NCBI GenBank assembly: GCA_963831235.1
Contig: CAWHPS010000027.1
Coordinates: 75,545-139,544, forward strand
Reading direction: 5' to 3'
DNA length: 64,000 bases
From: CAWHPS01 sp963831235
GTDB taxonomy: Bacteria > Fibrobacterota > OXYB2-FULL-49-7 > JAEUSG01
Below are positions 7,851 to 17,106 of this stretch, piece after piece. The notes under the pieces are model-generated. The model ran no database searches and was not told the DNA's origin. It saw nothing but the letters and a program-made list of their open reading frames with translations. Within the stretch, counting starts at the first letter, position 1. The number at the start of each line of letters is the position of its first letter. The position numbers were made by a program, and so were the translations under genes.

Positions 7851-10214
7851 TTATTTCACAAGCTGGACCTTACGGACATAAGTGGAACGATCCAGCGTGA
7901 CCTGCACGAGGTAAACACCGGCTGCCACTCGTCGTTTGGAGGCGTCAGCGCCATCCCACGCAATGACCTTGGTCCCGGCGGGCATGGGGCCGCGGCTGAG
8001 TTCGCATACTCGCTTACCACGCATGTCAAATACCTCGACGCGGCATTCCAAGGCAGGTATGGGCAGATTAAGTAAAAACACTGTACGTGCAGTAAAAGGA
8101 TTCGGTGAAACGGAAAACGAAAATCGAGGGACGTTTATAGCAACCTTTTCCCGGGCGTTCATGAGCCCTTCGAAGCGGAACATGTTGTCCGCCTGTTTCC
8201 GGAAGGTCGCAATATAGGCGCCTATGGACACCTGCTTGATGCTATCGGTATTCGTTGACAATATCGGATCATCCGGAAAACCTGTCTCTGTTTCGTTACC
8301 GGCAAAGAGCACATTCACATAAACGATGCGGCCCGCGGAACGCTGCGGGATCTCGATGCGCCACGAGCCTGTGTGAAGCGCTGCCTGAAACTTCGGGTCA
8401 ATAAGGAACGAATCATAAACAGCGCCGACAGGCACACGGTTCGCACCCGCAAACCAGTACTCCTTTCCAACGCCCCCTACAGTCTCGATAACCGGCAGCA
8501 CGGGTAAAAGCGTCTTTTGCCAGAGTTTGACGTTGTTCGTGATAGTTACGAGCGAGCCGTTCACATAAGGCATGTTCACGGAGTGCAGGAGATATTTGAC
8601 CGTGTCTGACGCTGAAAGAATGTCGTCGAAAACGATCAGGTATGTTTTGTTGATAAAAAGCAGGTGCCTGCGGTAAGTGCTGACCTGGGAAGACCTCCAG
8701 GCAGCCGTGACATCAGAATAGATGTAGTCGTAGGAAGGGTTTACTTCAAAGTCAAGTATGTCTCCTGTTTCGAGCCCATAGTTAAGCCGGAATCGATTAA
8801 ACGAAGCAGTGTCGGGGGATACCTGGTAGGATGGTTTCCGCTGCTGGTAACCGGGACCGAATATTACGGTGTTAGTTGAAACAGCCTGCCGGTAATAGTT
8901 GTTGTGATGGTCGTCGCCGAATGTGAAGCAGGCGCCGCCGTGAATAGCGAGTGGTCTGCCGCGATCGATGGTGAAGGATCCTTGAGTGTAGTTGCCGTGA
9001 TCTTCGAGGTGATCACCGCAACGGTAGAAGATGGAGAGATCATCATCAGCCCAGCCGCTCCGGAGAAAGCAGTAGCCAAGACCGAGCGGGCCGAACACCT
9101 TTGCTGTAGGAAGCGATGAAAAGTCCGTCATCGGCGCGGCAGGGTCTTTGAATACAAGGTAAGCATAAGGCCGGGCGCTTTCAGTCACATTTTCGCAATT
9201 GACACCCACATTGCAATCAAGCGTGATCCCAGCGTCAAACGCACCTAGTTCGCCATCCGGATAAGCGCGCTCCGCCATGGCCGCCATGACTCGTGCCTGA
9301 GGACCAAGCCTTATCCACTGTGGCCACATATCATCTTCCTTGAGCCAGGTTTGCTGATTGAGGTTCGATGCATAGATCATATAATGACCGCGATCCCTCA
9401 GCCAGGGAAAGGACAGGCTGCCATCTTCCGCAAAAAGATCCAGGTTCGCTGCGCTTTTTAAAGCGTGAAGAGCACAGAGGATGTCGAAATAGGCGTGGTA
9501 GCCGTGATACCCGAATCCACCTGTTAGCGCGCCACCCGAAAGCGCGTTGGCTGGCACGACCACGCTGTCCCAGAAGTTTAGAACCTGGGTAAGATATCCG
9601 TTGGCAGCGGCGTCTTCGCCTTTCAGCGCAAGACCGATCAAGGTAAGCCCTTTCAGGCAGCCATAAGTGCGTGAGTGGTAAAGATGGTATGAGGATGTCC
9701 ATGCGCCGAAAGTAGTATCATAGCGCTTAGTTGTCAGATATTGTATGATGGAGCCCGCCATATTCTTCATGTTCGTCTTAAGCGTCGCTTTGTCGGACGC
9801 TGAGAGCTCTGGAAAGAGCCAGTCGTATAAGACCGCTACATCGCCCATCATCTCAGTTTCACTTGAATTGTCCATGCCCGTAAGCGCCAATTCACGGGCC
9901 TGCGTAAGCGCCGAATCACGGTATAAGGGGTTGTCTGTCAGAAAGTAAAGGGCGCAGAGATCAAGGATGTTGGTGGTCTTGTCGCCTGAAGGGGACGAGG
10001 CGTGAAGATGTGCCACGGTCTCCGCGAAACGGGGATCAGCGCCTCGAGCTTTGAGTTCGGCCAAAGAAAGCCCGTTGTTCCAGGTAGTGGAACGGAGAAA
10101 AATGCGGGGATGGCCGGAAATAACGGTATATGTGCGAGCTGCGGAAATAGGCGTCAACAACAGAAAAATAGAGACAAGAAGGGCCTGAGCCATTTTTATG
10201 TAATGTGATGTCAT
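7851..10214 (-). CDS. Secreted heparinase II/III-like polysaccharide lyase with C-terminal sorting domain
   Basis: The 787-residue protein starts with a signal peptide (hydrophobic ALLVSIFLLLTP, cut near SAARTY). Residues about 30-330 form an alpha-helical toroid of the alginate-lyase/heparinase type (HPRIFLR, MGDVAVLYDWLFP, GGFGYHGYHAYF). Residues about 370-640 form the heparinase II/III-like beta domain (FYRCGDHLEDHGNYTQGSF, HHNNYYRQAV). The last 85 residues (FSVSPNPFTART, VEVFDMRGKRV, GVYLVQVTLD) are a FlgD/type-IX-like sorting domain that probably directs secretion or surface attachment. It should cleave an acidic polysaccharide by beta-elimination; the substrate is unknown. AGGAG lies 5 bases before the ATG. 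It is transcribed alone, divergent from the methyltransferase gene. Confidence 0.85.
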   Translation of the reverse strand: MTSHYIKMAQALLVSIFLLLTPISAARTYTVISGHPRIFLRSTTWNNGLSLAELKARGADPRFAETVAHLHASSPSGDKTTNILDLCALYFLTDNPLYRDSALTQARELALTGMDNSSETEMMGDVAVLYDWLFPELSASDKATLKTNMKNMAGSIIQYLTTKRYDTTFGAWTSSYHLYHSRTYGCLKGLTLIGLALKGEDAAANGYLTQVLNFWDSVVVPANALSGGALTGGFGYHGYHAYFDILCALHALKSAANLDLFAEDGSLSFPWLRDRGHYMIYASNLNQQTWLKEDDMWPQWIRLGPQARVMAAMAERAYPDGELGAFDAGITLDCNVGVNCENVTESARPYAYLVFKDPAAPMTDFSSLPTAKVFGPLGLGYCFLRSGWADDDLSIFYRCGDHLEDHGNYTQGSFTIDRGRPLAIHGGACFTFGDDHHNNYYRQAVSTNTVIFGPGYQQRKPSYQVSPDTASFNRFRLNYGLETGDILDFEVNPSYDYIYSDVTAAWRSSQVSTYRRHLLFINKTYLIVFDDILSASDTVKYLLHSVNMPYVNGSLVTITNNVKLWQKTLLPVLPVIETVGGVGKEYWFAGANRVPVGAVYDSFLIDPKFQAALHTGSWRIEIPQRSAGRIVYVNVLFAGNETETGFPDDPILSTNTDSIKQVSIGAYIATFRKQADNMFRFEGLMNAREKVAINVPRFSFSVSPNPFTARTVFLLNLPIPALECRVEVFDMRGKRVCELSRGPMPAGTKVIAWDGADASKRRVAAGVYLVQVTLDRSTYVRKVQLVK

Positions 10215-10334
10215 CCTGTCTCCTGTATGCTTTTAAAATAGATAGTGGTCATCAGGCCTGAAAAGAGAAAATATGCCTTCTAAACAAATTATGCTGTCTG
10301 AATTACTGTCTCTTTATTAAACCAGGCTTTTCAC

Positions 10335-10362
10335 TTGAATTATAGGGTATTAAGCCTATATT
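10335..10362 (+). promoter_or_regulatory. Candidate sigma-70-type promoter for the methyltransferase gene
   Basis: TTGAAT (10335-10340) and TATATT (10357-10362) are spaced by 16 bases and lie 40 bases before the ATG at 10403. They are found by eye only. Confidence 0.4.
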
Positions 10363-10402
10363 TTCATTAAGGGATGTTAAATCTCCGTAAAGCAAGGTTT
10401 AT

Positions 10403-11320
10403 ATGGATGGTAATGATAAAACATTTCAGGGTATAAATATTTACTGCCCTCTATGCAGGGAACAATATTTTCCAATTCATACAGCCCATATAAGGCTCAG
10501 GCATTCAAAGAACGTACTTAATATCGCTTATTGTGGAAACTGCACGTTGTCTTATGCCATCAATTCCGAATCGTGCGATGCCCTGATTTATTTAAATGAT
10601 TATTCCGTATGGGGTGAATCCCACGAGCATGTGCAAACGAGAATCGGGAGGGCCAAATTGCATCATTTTCAAAGAATTTTTAATAAGATATGCCGCCATA
10701 TTAATCCGACAAAAGGGAAAAGCCTCCTTGATATTGGTACAGGGTGCGGATATATGCTTGATGCGGCCCGGGAAATTGGTATTGATGGTTATGGCATTGA
10801 AATTTCCGAATATGCGGCAAAGCAGGCATCCATAAAACATCCAGGGCATATTGTAAATGGAACGCTTAAAACAACAAATTATGATAAGGAAAAATTTGAT
10901 ATGGTTTCCGCAACCGATGTCCTGGAACATATACTTGAGCCAGTAACCTTTACCCATACAGTAAGGAAAATATTGAAACCACACGGCCATCTGCTGCTTA
11001 CAGTACCCAATATAGGCTCTTTCACAAAGAGAGTGATGGGGAAACACTGGTTTCATTATAAAGAGGAACATGTAACTTACTGGAATCGCAAGTCTCTTGA
11101 CTTTTTAATGGAACAGGCAGGATTTAAAATTGTTCATTTAAGTTTAAATATGAAGTATCTGAATCTGACATACTATGTTCATTATATTAAAAAGTATCCG
11201 GTTCCCGGATTCAGATTTTTATCTGATATTATTTTTAAGACCCTGCCAGGCTTTGTCCTTGACAAACCATTCCCAAACATCATAACTGGTGAAATATTAT
11301 TATTGGCAAGAAAAATTTAA
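10403..11320 (+). CDS. Class I SAM-dependent methyltransferase with N-terminal zinc ribbon
   Basis: The 305-residue protein begins with two CxxC pairs (C15/C18 and C44/C47), a probable zinc ribbon. The Rossmann methyltransferase follows, with AdoMet motif I LLDIGTGCGYML near 107-118, the acidic GYGIEISEYA strand end, and ATDVLEHILEP. This layout is common in methyltransferases of surface polysaccharide or lipid clusters that act on small molecules or sugars. The next gene, a membrane glycosyltransferase, starts on the last base of its stop (TAATG), so the two are cotranscribed. The substrate cannot be told. Confidence 0.85.
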   Translation: MDGNDKTFQGINIYCPLCREQYFPIHTAHIRLRHSKNVLNIAYCGNCTLSYAINSESCDALIYLNDYSVWGESHEHVQTRIGRAKLHHFQRIFNKICRHINPTKGKSLLDIGTGCGYMLDAAREIGIDGYGIEISEYAAKQASIKHPGHIVNGTLKTTNYDKEKFDMVSATDVLEHILEPVTFTHTVRKILKPHGHLLLTVPNIGSFTKRVMGKHWFHYKEEHVTYWNRKSLDFLMEQAGFKIVHLSLNMKYLNLTYYVHYIKKYPVPGFRFLSDIIFKTLPGFVLDKPFPNIITGEILLLARKI

Positions 11321-12879
11321 TGATGCAATTAAAGTACCTGGTTATTTCATATTTCCATGATCGTAAAAAGACCCTGTATTTGTCGGCATTTATAATCATC
11401 CTTTTGGCTGCCATTATTATAAGGGCTAATGTAATTTATAAACACCGTTTCCCGGGCGGGGATGAAGGTTCATGGATAAGAATGGCCGATAATTTTCCAG
11501 GCAAATGGTTCCTTCAAAGCAATGTTGTACAGCATGATCTTTATTCAAAACATATTCTGCCCCATCCGGAAGACAATAGATCAATCTTATTTCCAATCCT
11601 GATGGCCATACTGAATCTTCTGGTTTCTGACACATTTTTATCGGGTCAATGTATTTCTTTTTTATCCTTTCTTTTGCTTTGCCTTTTTATAGGACTCTAT
11701 TTCGAAAGGATAATCGGGAGGATGGCAAGCATAATAACCCTCTTATTGCTATCTTTCAGCCCTTTGATGGTGGAATACTCTACTCAAGTATATCCGGACA
11801 TCCTTATGGCAATCGGTTTCTTTTTTATTCTATTATATGTGCCTAAAAGCACTGAATCAACAAGGAATGCATTTGGAGGCGGGCTTTTTCTTGGCCTTTT
11901 GTTTCTGCTGAAAAATACCGCCATCTTTCTTCTTCCTGTATTTGCAATTTATTTTTGGAAAGCACGGAAAGGTGATAAATTAATATTACGAATTATATGT
12001 TTTTTATTTCCATTCTTATGCTGTTCCGTTCCATGGATAATAAGAAATATCATCTTATTCCATTCACCATTGTTCCAATTTACCAATTATGCACTATTCA
12101 TTGATAATATACACGATCTTTTTAAAGTCGGGATTCAAACACCTACATTCCAATCATATTTTGATAATCATGGTCTTGTTTTTATTTTTTTGAAAAGACC
12201 ATTTCTTGGCTTTCTTGCAATGCTCAGGAAATTTCCATATTTTGACAGCTATTTGAGTTTGATTATCCTGCCTTTTTCCATTGCAGGCATAAAATACATT
12301 AAACCGAATGCCAGGCTTTATATGCCCCCGCTCTTATTTTCATTTTTTTTATTACCGCCTATTTCATCATTTGCTTATGTTGGTTGGGTACACAGATACG
12401 TATTGGTTTATTATATTTGGCTTTACATAATGGCTGGAATAGGGGCCAAGGTCATTTTTGATTTATTCAAGCATAAAATATTTGCCTATGGTTTTATTAT
12501 AACTATAACCCTGGTTTTTCTTTCGCCGACCATTTATCCTTGTGAGTTTTATTTGTCAGGCCGCGGAAACGAACATCAGCGTGAAATGTCAGCCAGGGAA
12601 ATTATCAGTGAAGCAAAAGGTTATGTGCCTGATTCAGTTGCAGTAATCAGTTCCTTCCTGGAGGGTTTTTACACGATTCATAATATGAAGACCGTTAATC
12701 TTCTTAATTTTGACAAATGGGAAGATATTGAAGCCATATTAAACAGCTATAATGTACAGTTCGCACTTCTGGAAACCAAAACTGATGAGAAATTCATTTC
12801 TCTATTTCAATTAAGCGGTAAGAAGAACTTGATATTCATATCAGAAAGCGGGCCTTTTTCCTTTTATAAGATTAAATAA
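11320..12879 (+). CDS. GT39/ArnT-like polytopic membrane glycosyltransferase
   Basis: The 519 residues include about ten hydrophobic membrane spans. The first non-membrane loop has GGDEGSWIRMAD near residue 45, with the acidic pair expected for the PMT/ArnT (GT39/GT83) catalytic loop, and YSTQVYPDILMAIGFFFILLY lies around 160-180. A soluble C-terminal part (420-519) follows. Such enzymes move a sugar from a polyprenyl-phosphate donor onto protein or lipid outside the inner membrane. The start overlaps the methyltransferase stop by one base, and a second ATG follows directly. Donor and acceptor are unknown. Confidence 0.75.
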   Translation: MMQLKYLVISYFHDRKKTLYLSAFIIILLAAIIIRANVIYKHRFPGGDEGSWIRMADNFPGKWFLQSNVVQHDLYSKHILPHPEDNRSILFPILMAILNLLVSDTFLSGQCISFLSFLLLCLFIGLYFERIIGRMASIITLLLLSFSPLMVEYSTQVYPDILMAIGFFFILLYVPKSTESTRNAFGGGLFLGLLFLLKNTAIFLLPVFAIYFWKARKGDKLILRIICFLFPFLCCSVPWIIRNIILFHSPLFQFTNYALFIDNIHDLFKVGIQTPTFQSYFDNHGLVFIFLKRPFLGFLAMLRKFPYFDSYLSLIILPFSIAGIKYIKPNARLYMPPLLFSFFLLPPISSFAYVGWVHRYVLVYYIWLYIMAGIGAKVIFDLFKHKIFAYGFIITITLVFLSPTIYPCEFYLSGRGNEHQREMSAREIISEAKGYVPDSVAVISSFLEGFYTIHNMKTVNLLNFDKWEDIEAILNSYNVQFALLETKTDEKFISLFQLSGKKNLIFISESGPFSFYKIK

Positions 12880-13051
12880 TCTGAATATTCCAGGGATAAA
12901 ATCCTCAAGAACTCAGGTCTCATTTATTAATACTTGACACACATCCGCCATCAGACATTTTCTAATTCTTTTATTTTTAAGAATATGATTATTAAAAACA
13001 AGAATGGTTTTTATTTAAAAGTCTCCTAAAAAAACATAATGCTTGATTTTC

Positions 13052-13080
13052 TTGACAAAAACAATGACAAAACGATAAAT
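13052..13080 (+). promoter_or_regulatory. Candidate sigma-70-type promoter for the UbiA-like gene
   Basis: TTGACA (13052-13057), 17 bases, then ATAAAT (13075-13080), 56 bases before the ATG at 13137. The match is good at -35 and moderate at -10. The rest of the 257-base gap after 12879 is AT-rich with no visible gene. Confidence 0.45.
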
Positions 13081-13136
13081 GCGAATGGAACAAAATTTGC
13101 TACTAAAAAAACAAGAATGAAAACAAAAGTCGTATT

Positions 13137-14015
13137 ATGTCATTTGTAAAATCCCAGATGAATCTTTGGCCGCTAATTATAGTGGTATATCTGTCCATAA
13201 CTGGGCTACTTTGTGTTCTCTCCGCACAATTTTATATGGGCGTAAAGCCGAATCCCATTATCGGGGCTATATGTGTTGGAATTATTTTTGGTATATATAT
13301 ATTAAATCGATACACAGACTCACTCGAGGACTTTACAAATGATATCCATAGATATATGTTCTTCAGCAAGCGCAAGTTCTTGTTTTTACTTGGAATCATT
13401 GCAATTGCCTTTTCTATTCTAACCCTTCTAATTCTTGAAAAACTTAATTATTATCACCTGCTTTTAATAGGCCTTGGGATCACTTATTCTTTTAAACTTA
13501 TCCCCTGGGTCAGTAAAAACAAACTTGTCTTTTATCGCTTAAAGGAAATTCCTTTTATTAAAAATGTTGTTGTTGCAGTTGCTTGGGGATTATCGATTTT
13601 CATGATTCCAATAAGTTTCGCAGACCATCTTGTTAAGGAAACATCATATATCAATTTATTATGCATTAGTTGCATAATACTTGTACTTAATAATACTGTT
13701 TTCGGCGACATAAGAGACCTTAACGGAGATTTAATCGCAAAAACAAAGACGCTTCCTGTTCTTTGGGGTGCTAGAAAATGTTTTTTCCTGCTTTTTGCAA
13801 TCGATTTCTGCTGGCTCCTTACAATATTGATTGTAAACCATTTCAGTCCGGTTGATCCAATGCATTTTATTTTTCTTGTGTCAGTTGCGCTTTTCCCGCT
13901 TGTTTATATTTTGCCTTATATTTTTAAAATCATGTCAACTACCCAAATCTCATTCTTAAGCGAATCTGATTTACTCTTTTTTGCAGTGGGGCTATTTGCA
14001 CTAAAGGTTTTATAA
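13137..14015 (+). CDS. UbiA-family prenyltransferase-like membrane protein
   Basis: The 292 residues contain about eight to nine membrane spans. Two acidic motifs in the right places mark the UbiA family. The first is N57-RYT-D61-SLE-D65 with D69 in the first cytoplasmic loop. The second is D191-IR-D194-LNG-D198, about 130 residues later. These bind the magnesium-diphosphate of a prenyl donor, so the enzyme probably joins a prenyl chain to an aromatic or sugar acceptor. The first motif departs from the classical NDxxDxxxD spelling. It lies 14 bases before a B12-binding radical SAM gene in the same direction, so both may act on one lipid. No strong ribosome site precedes the ATG; a second ATG occurs at codon 8. 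Confidence 0.75.
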   Translation: MSFVKSQMNLWPLIIVVYLSITGLLCVLSAQFYMGVKPNPIIGAICVGIIFGIYILNRYTDSLEDFTNDIHRYMFFSKRKFLFLLGIIAIAFSILTLLILEKLNYYHLLLIGLGITYSFKLIPWVSKNKLVFYRLKEIPFIKNVVVAVAWGLSIFMIPISFADHLVKETSYINLLCISCIILVLNNTVFGDIRDLNGDLIAKTKTLPVLWGARKCFFLLFAIDFCWLLTILIVNHFSPVDPMHFIFLVSVALFPLVYILPYIFKIMSTTQISFLSESDLLFFAVGLFALKVL

Positions 14016-14029
14016 CTTCCATATAGTTT

Positions 14030-15445
14030 ATGGCTAAACAGAAAAAACTTGTACTTGTAAATCCTTTAAGTACATTCCACGGTTATTTTTCCAGGTATTC
14101 GGCTTTCCGGTGCATGCCGCTAAGCCTGGCAATTATTGCAGCACTAACGCCAAAAAATTGGCAAGTCAAAATAATTGACGAAACCGTAAGTCCATGCTCC
14201 TTCGAGAAAGCTGATCTAGTTGGCATTACCTCCTTTACCTCAACCGCCCCAAGAGCTTATGAAATCGCAACAATATATCATTCCATGCACATACCCGTTG
14301 TAATTGGCGGGGTCCATGCTTCTGTTTGCACTGAAGAAGCTCAAATGTTTTCAGATTCTGTTGTTGTCGGCAATGCTGATGATACATGGCCAAGGCTTAT
14401 TTGCGATTTTGAAAATAATTCTTTGAAACCCAAATACACATCAACAAATTCGAGCACCATGCTTGATTATCCATTGCCTAGAAACGATCTAATACTTGAT
14501 AAATATGGCATCCAACTCATCCAAACATCCACCGGATGCCCCAACAATTGCGATTTTTGCGTTGTATCGTCTCTATATGGAAAAGCTTTCCGCAGGCGGA
14601 ATATTGGTGAAGTCATAAAAGAATTGCAATCCGTTAAAACACGATCCCTTTTTATTGCTGATGAAAATTTTATCGGCATGACACACGAACACAGGGATAC
14701 GGCCGTTGCTATCTGCAAGGAAATGATTAAGGCTAAAGTAAAAAAGGAATGGACATTTCAGGCATCCGTCAATGTTGGAGATGATGATGAATTGCTTTTT
14801 TATGCCAAGAAAGCCGGATGCAGAAGTATCCTGATAGGATTCGAATCACTGGACTCGGAAAGCCTGTCATCCGTAAACAAACGCGCCAACCTCTCCCGTG
14901 TATCCGACGGATATTCAAGGACCATAAAAAATATTCATCGTAATGGAATGGCGGTATATGGCATGTTCATGTGCGGATTTGATATGGATGATCCGAAAAG
15001 CATTATGGATCGTGCAAAAAAGATTGTTTCATCAAAAATCGACTGCTATCAATTTTCAGTAATTACTCCTTGTCCGGGCACAAGGTTTTACGAAAAACTC
15101 AAAAAAGACAATCGTTTGTTACTCACAAATTTCCCTCAGGACTGGGCCTATTACGATGGTTTTCATCCTGTGTTCAAGCCTCAGAATTGCACACATGAAG
15201 AACTTTTAACAAGCCTTAAAAAAGCTCATTCCCTGCTTTATGGGTCACGAGCCATTTTAAGTAAAACCATTAAAACCATATTGTCAACAAAATCCTGGGG
15301 GGCAGTTGTTGATGCTCTTTCCCTTAACGTAGGTTACAGGTATTTTGTAGGTCAGGTGGATAGCCGCATTCAAACCAACCGGCAAATGACATATTCCTCT
15401 GAGAATGTCTCAGGTTCACTAGTCTGCGAGCCCGCAAGCACATAA
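14030..15445 (+). CDS. B12-binding radical SAM protein
   Basis: The 471 residues have an N-terminal cobalamin-binding Rossmann domain (about 5-135; VGITSFTSTAPRAYEIA, VIGGVHASV) without a visible DxHxxG motif. The radical SAM domain follows, with its iron-sulfur cysteines at C170, C174 and C177 (STGCPNNCDFC), FIADENFIG and GFESLD. The family includes methylases and cyclases of lipids and pigments. The gene follows the UbiA-like gene closely and is likely cotranscribed, which suggests radical chemistry on a prenylated product. Its 3' end overlaps the end of the oppositely oriented histidine kinase by 76 bases, and both frames encode plausible tails. Confidence 0.85.
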   Translation: MAKQKKLVLVNPLSTFHGYFSRYSAFRCMPLSLAIIAALTPKNWQVKIIDETVSPCSFEKADLVGITSFTSTAPRAYEIATIYHSMHIPVVIGGVHASVCTEEAQMFSDSVVVGNADDTWPRLICDFENNSLKPKYTSTNSSTMLDYPLPRNDLILDKYGIQLIQTSTGCPNNCDFCVVSSLYGKAFRRRNIGEVIKELQSVKTRSLFIADENFIGMTHEHRDTAVAICKEMIKAKVKKEWTFQASVNVGDDDELLFYAKKAGCRSILIGFESLDSESLSSVNKRANLSRVSDGYSRTIKNIHRNGMAVYGMFMCGFDMDDPKSIMDRAKKIVSSKIDCYQFSVITPCPGTRFYEKLKKDNRLLLTNFPQDWAYYDGFHPVFKPQNCTHEELLTSLKKAHSLLYGSRAILSKTIKTILSTKSWGAVVDALSLNVGYRYFVGQVDSRIQTNRQMTYSSENVSGSLVCEPAST

Positions 15446-17106
15446 ATAGAACCGCCATATTCAGACAATATATGCAGCCTGCCCGAATCCAGTTTATCAG
15501 GCAGCTTTATTGCCAGGGCTTTTGTATGAATCAATATTTTATAACTACTCAATTCAAACTGGTCTTGGGAAAGGGAATCAACATCCTGAACCACAAAAGG
15601 ATTCACGTTTACATTCCTGAAAACAGTGAGTATCTTTCCTAAATCAGAAATGCCGGTCTTAACAAGAATGATTCGGGATTTCTCAATTTTTTTATTCGGG
15701 TCTGTTTCTTCGTATATTGGAATCGCAATTTGCAACTTGAGTCCATGTTTGCCGTGGTTTTCCAGATTTTTCGAATAAGCACTGATGTTTCCACCATGCG
15801 CCTGAATAATGGTGCTTGTAATTGTCATGCCGAGTCCCGTACCCTTATTTGCCTGCTTTGTGCTGTAAAATGCCTTGAAAATACTATCAAGCTGGTCTTT
15901 TGTGCATCCGATTCCGTCATCTTCCACAAGGATGAGCATTACACCGGCATTAATCAGGATTTTAACCCTGATATGTATCCGGCCTGATACTGCTGCGTCA
16001 AAGGAATTTTTAAACAAATTCCGAAAAACCTGTTCGAGTTTACCCCAATCACCATATATCACAGGCTCATTTTCCGGAATATCAAGGGTAAAGGCATCTG
16101 CTGATTTCTCGAAATGTGCATGAATACAATATTTTATGACTTCAGAGACACGAATGGGTTTTTTGTTCTTGATGATTTGCGATTTTGACAGGTCTAAAAT
16201 ATCCTGACTGAAACTCCTCAGACGTTCGACTGTTAAAAATATATTATCCACATGTTTTTGGCCATCTGGTGAAAGCGTGCAAAATTCCTTTAGCAATTGG
16301 GCCTGTGTGGATATTATGAACAGATAGTTGCCTATTTCATGATTGATCATGGCTGATGCTTCGCCTAATTTTTTTAACGAATTGACCTCTTCCAAATCCT
16401 TGAAGGCTGTTATAAGTTTTGCATAAGCCGCTTTCCTGTCATTTATGATTAAAAGGAGCCGCTCGGAAAAAAGGATGGAATACATGACTGCAAAAGCCAA
16501 TAACCCAAGGACAGTGGCGCTTCTTATTGGGAAAAGAGTGTTGCCTTCAAAAGCAAAAGATATCAAATCAAATATACCGCAAAGAAACAGGGTTACAAGC
16601 CCTACAAGATTCGCAATCAATATTTTATTTTCAGAGTTTTCATGTTTCCGAATCCCGTTTATGAGCAGCCTTACAAGAAAAAACATTGAAAAGAGTACAA
16701 GGGGAATAAAAACAAGATCATATAAGAAGGTTGTCTGTACAGTGTTATGATCTATCCGCATCAAAAGGTTCGTTAAAAGGAGTATGACGGTTACAATAAC
16801 AATGAATATTATAAGACGCATGCTCCTGAATGTTTTTTTGCTTAAACTCGATATGAGTAGAATGAAAACCGGTATCTGCGATGTGGCTATAATGTGCTGG
16901 ATTCGAGTCCAATAGAGCATGGAAACAAGCGATCCCTTATAATGGAGGAACCATATGTCTATGCTGGAAAAAAGGCTCGCCAAAAGAATGGTAATACCCG
17001 CATAAAGAAAGGTTCGATCAAAACCTGTTCGGAGTTCGACCATGCAAAACAATGCTCCAACGACGAACAGGTAAACACAAATAGCCTGAAAAATAAATGT
17101 TATCAT
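15370..17106 (-). CDS. Membrane sensor histidine kinase with N-terminal 7TM region
   Basis: Of 578 residues, the first 220 or so contain seven hydrophobic spans, as in 7TM histidine-kinase sensors. The phospho-acceptor block is ASAMINHEIGNYL with H256. The ATPase domain has the N box (NLFKNSFDAA), the G1 box (DDGIGC) and the G2 box (GTGLGMTIT). About 110 residues beyond the ATPase domain (SRIILVKTGI to the end) have the strand and helix pattern of a receiver domain but lack the acidic pocket and phospho-Asp, so it is probably a degenerate receiver. The ATG overlaps the stop of the receiver-kinase gene by four bases, so the two form a coupled pair. The signal sensed is unknown. Confidence 0.85.
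   Translation of the reverse strand: MITFIFQAICVYLFVVGALFCMVELRTGFDRTFLYAGITILLASLFSSIDIWFLHYKGSLVSMLYWTRIQHIIATSQIPVFILLISSLSKKTFRSMRLIIFIVIVTVILLLTNLLMRIDHNTVQTTFLYDLVFIPLVLFSMFFLVRLLINGIRKHENSENKILIANLVGLVTLFLCGIFDLISFAFEGNTLFPIRSATVLGLLAFAVMYSILFSERLLLIINDRKAAYAKLITAFKDLEEVNSLKKLGEASAMINHEIGNYLFIISTQAQLLKEFCTLSPDGQKHVDNIFLTVERLRSFSQDILDLSKSQIIKNKKPIRVSEVIKYCIHAHFEKSADAFTLDIPENEPVIYGDWGKLEQVFRNLFKNSFDAAVSGRIHIRVKILINAGVMLILVEDDGIGCTKDQLDSIFKAFYSTKQANKGTGLGMTITSTIIQAHGGNISAYSKNLENHGKHGLKLQIAIPIYEETDPNKKIEKSRIILVKTGISDLGKILTVFRNVNVNPFVVQDVDSLSQDQFELSSYKILIHTKALAIKLPDKLDSGRLHILSEYGGSIYVLAGSQTSEPETFSEEYVICRLV

Noticed and set aside
16895..16920. tRNA T-arm-like GGATTCGAGTCC
   Set aside because: It lies within the histidine kinase coding sequence, and no acceptor, D or anticodon arms surround it.
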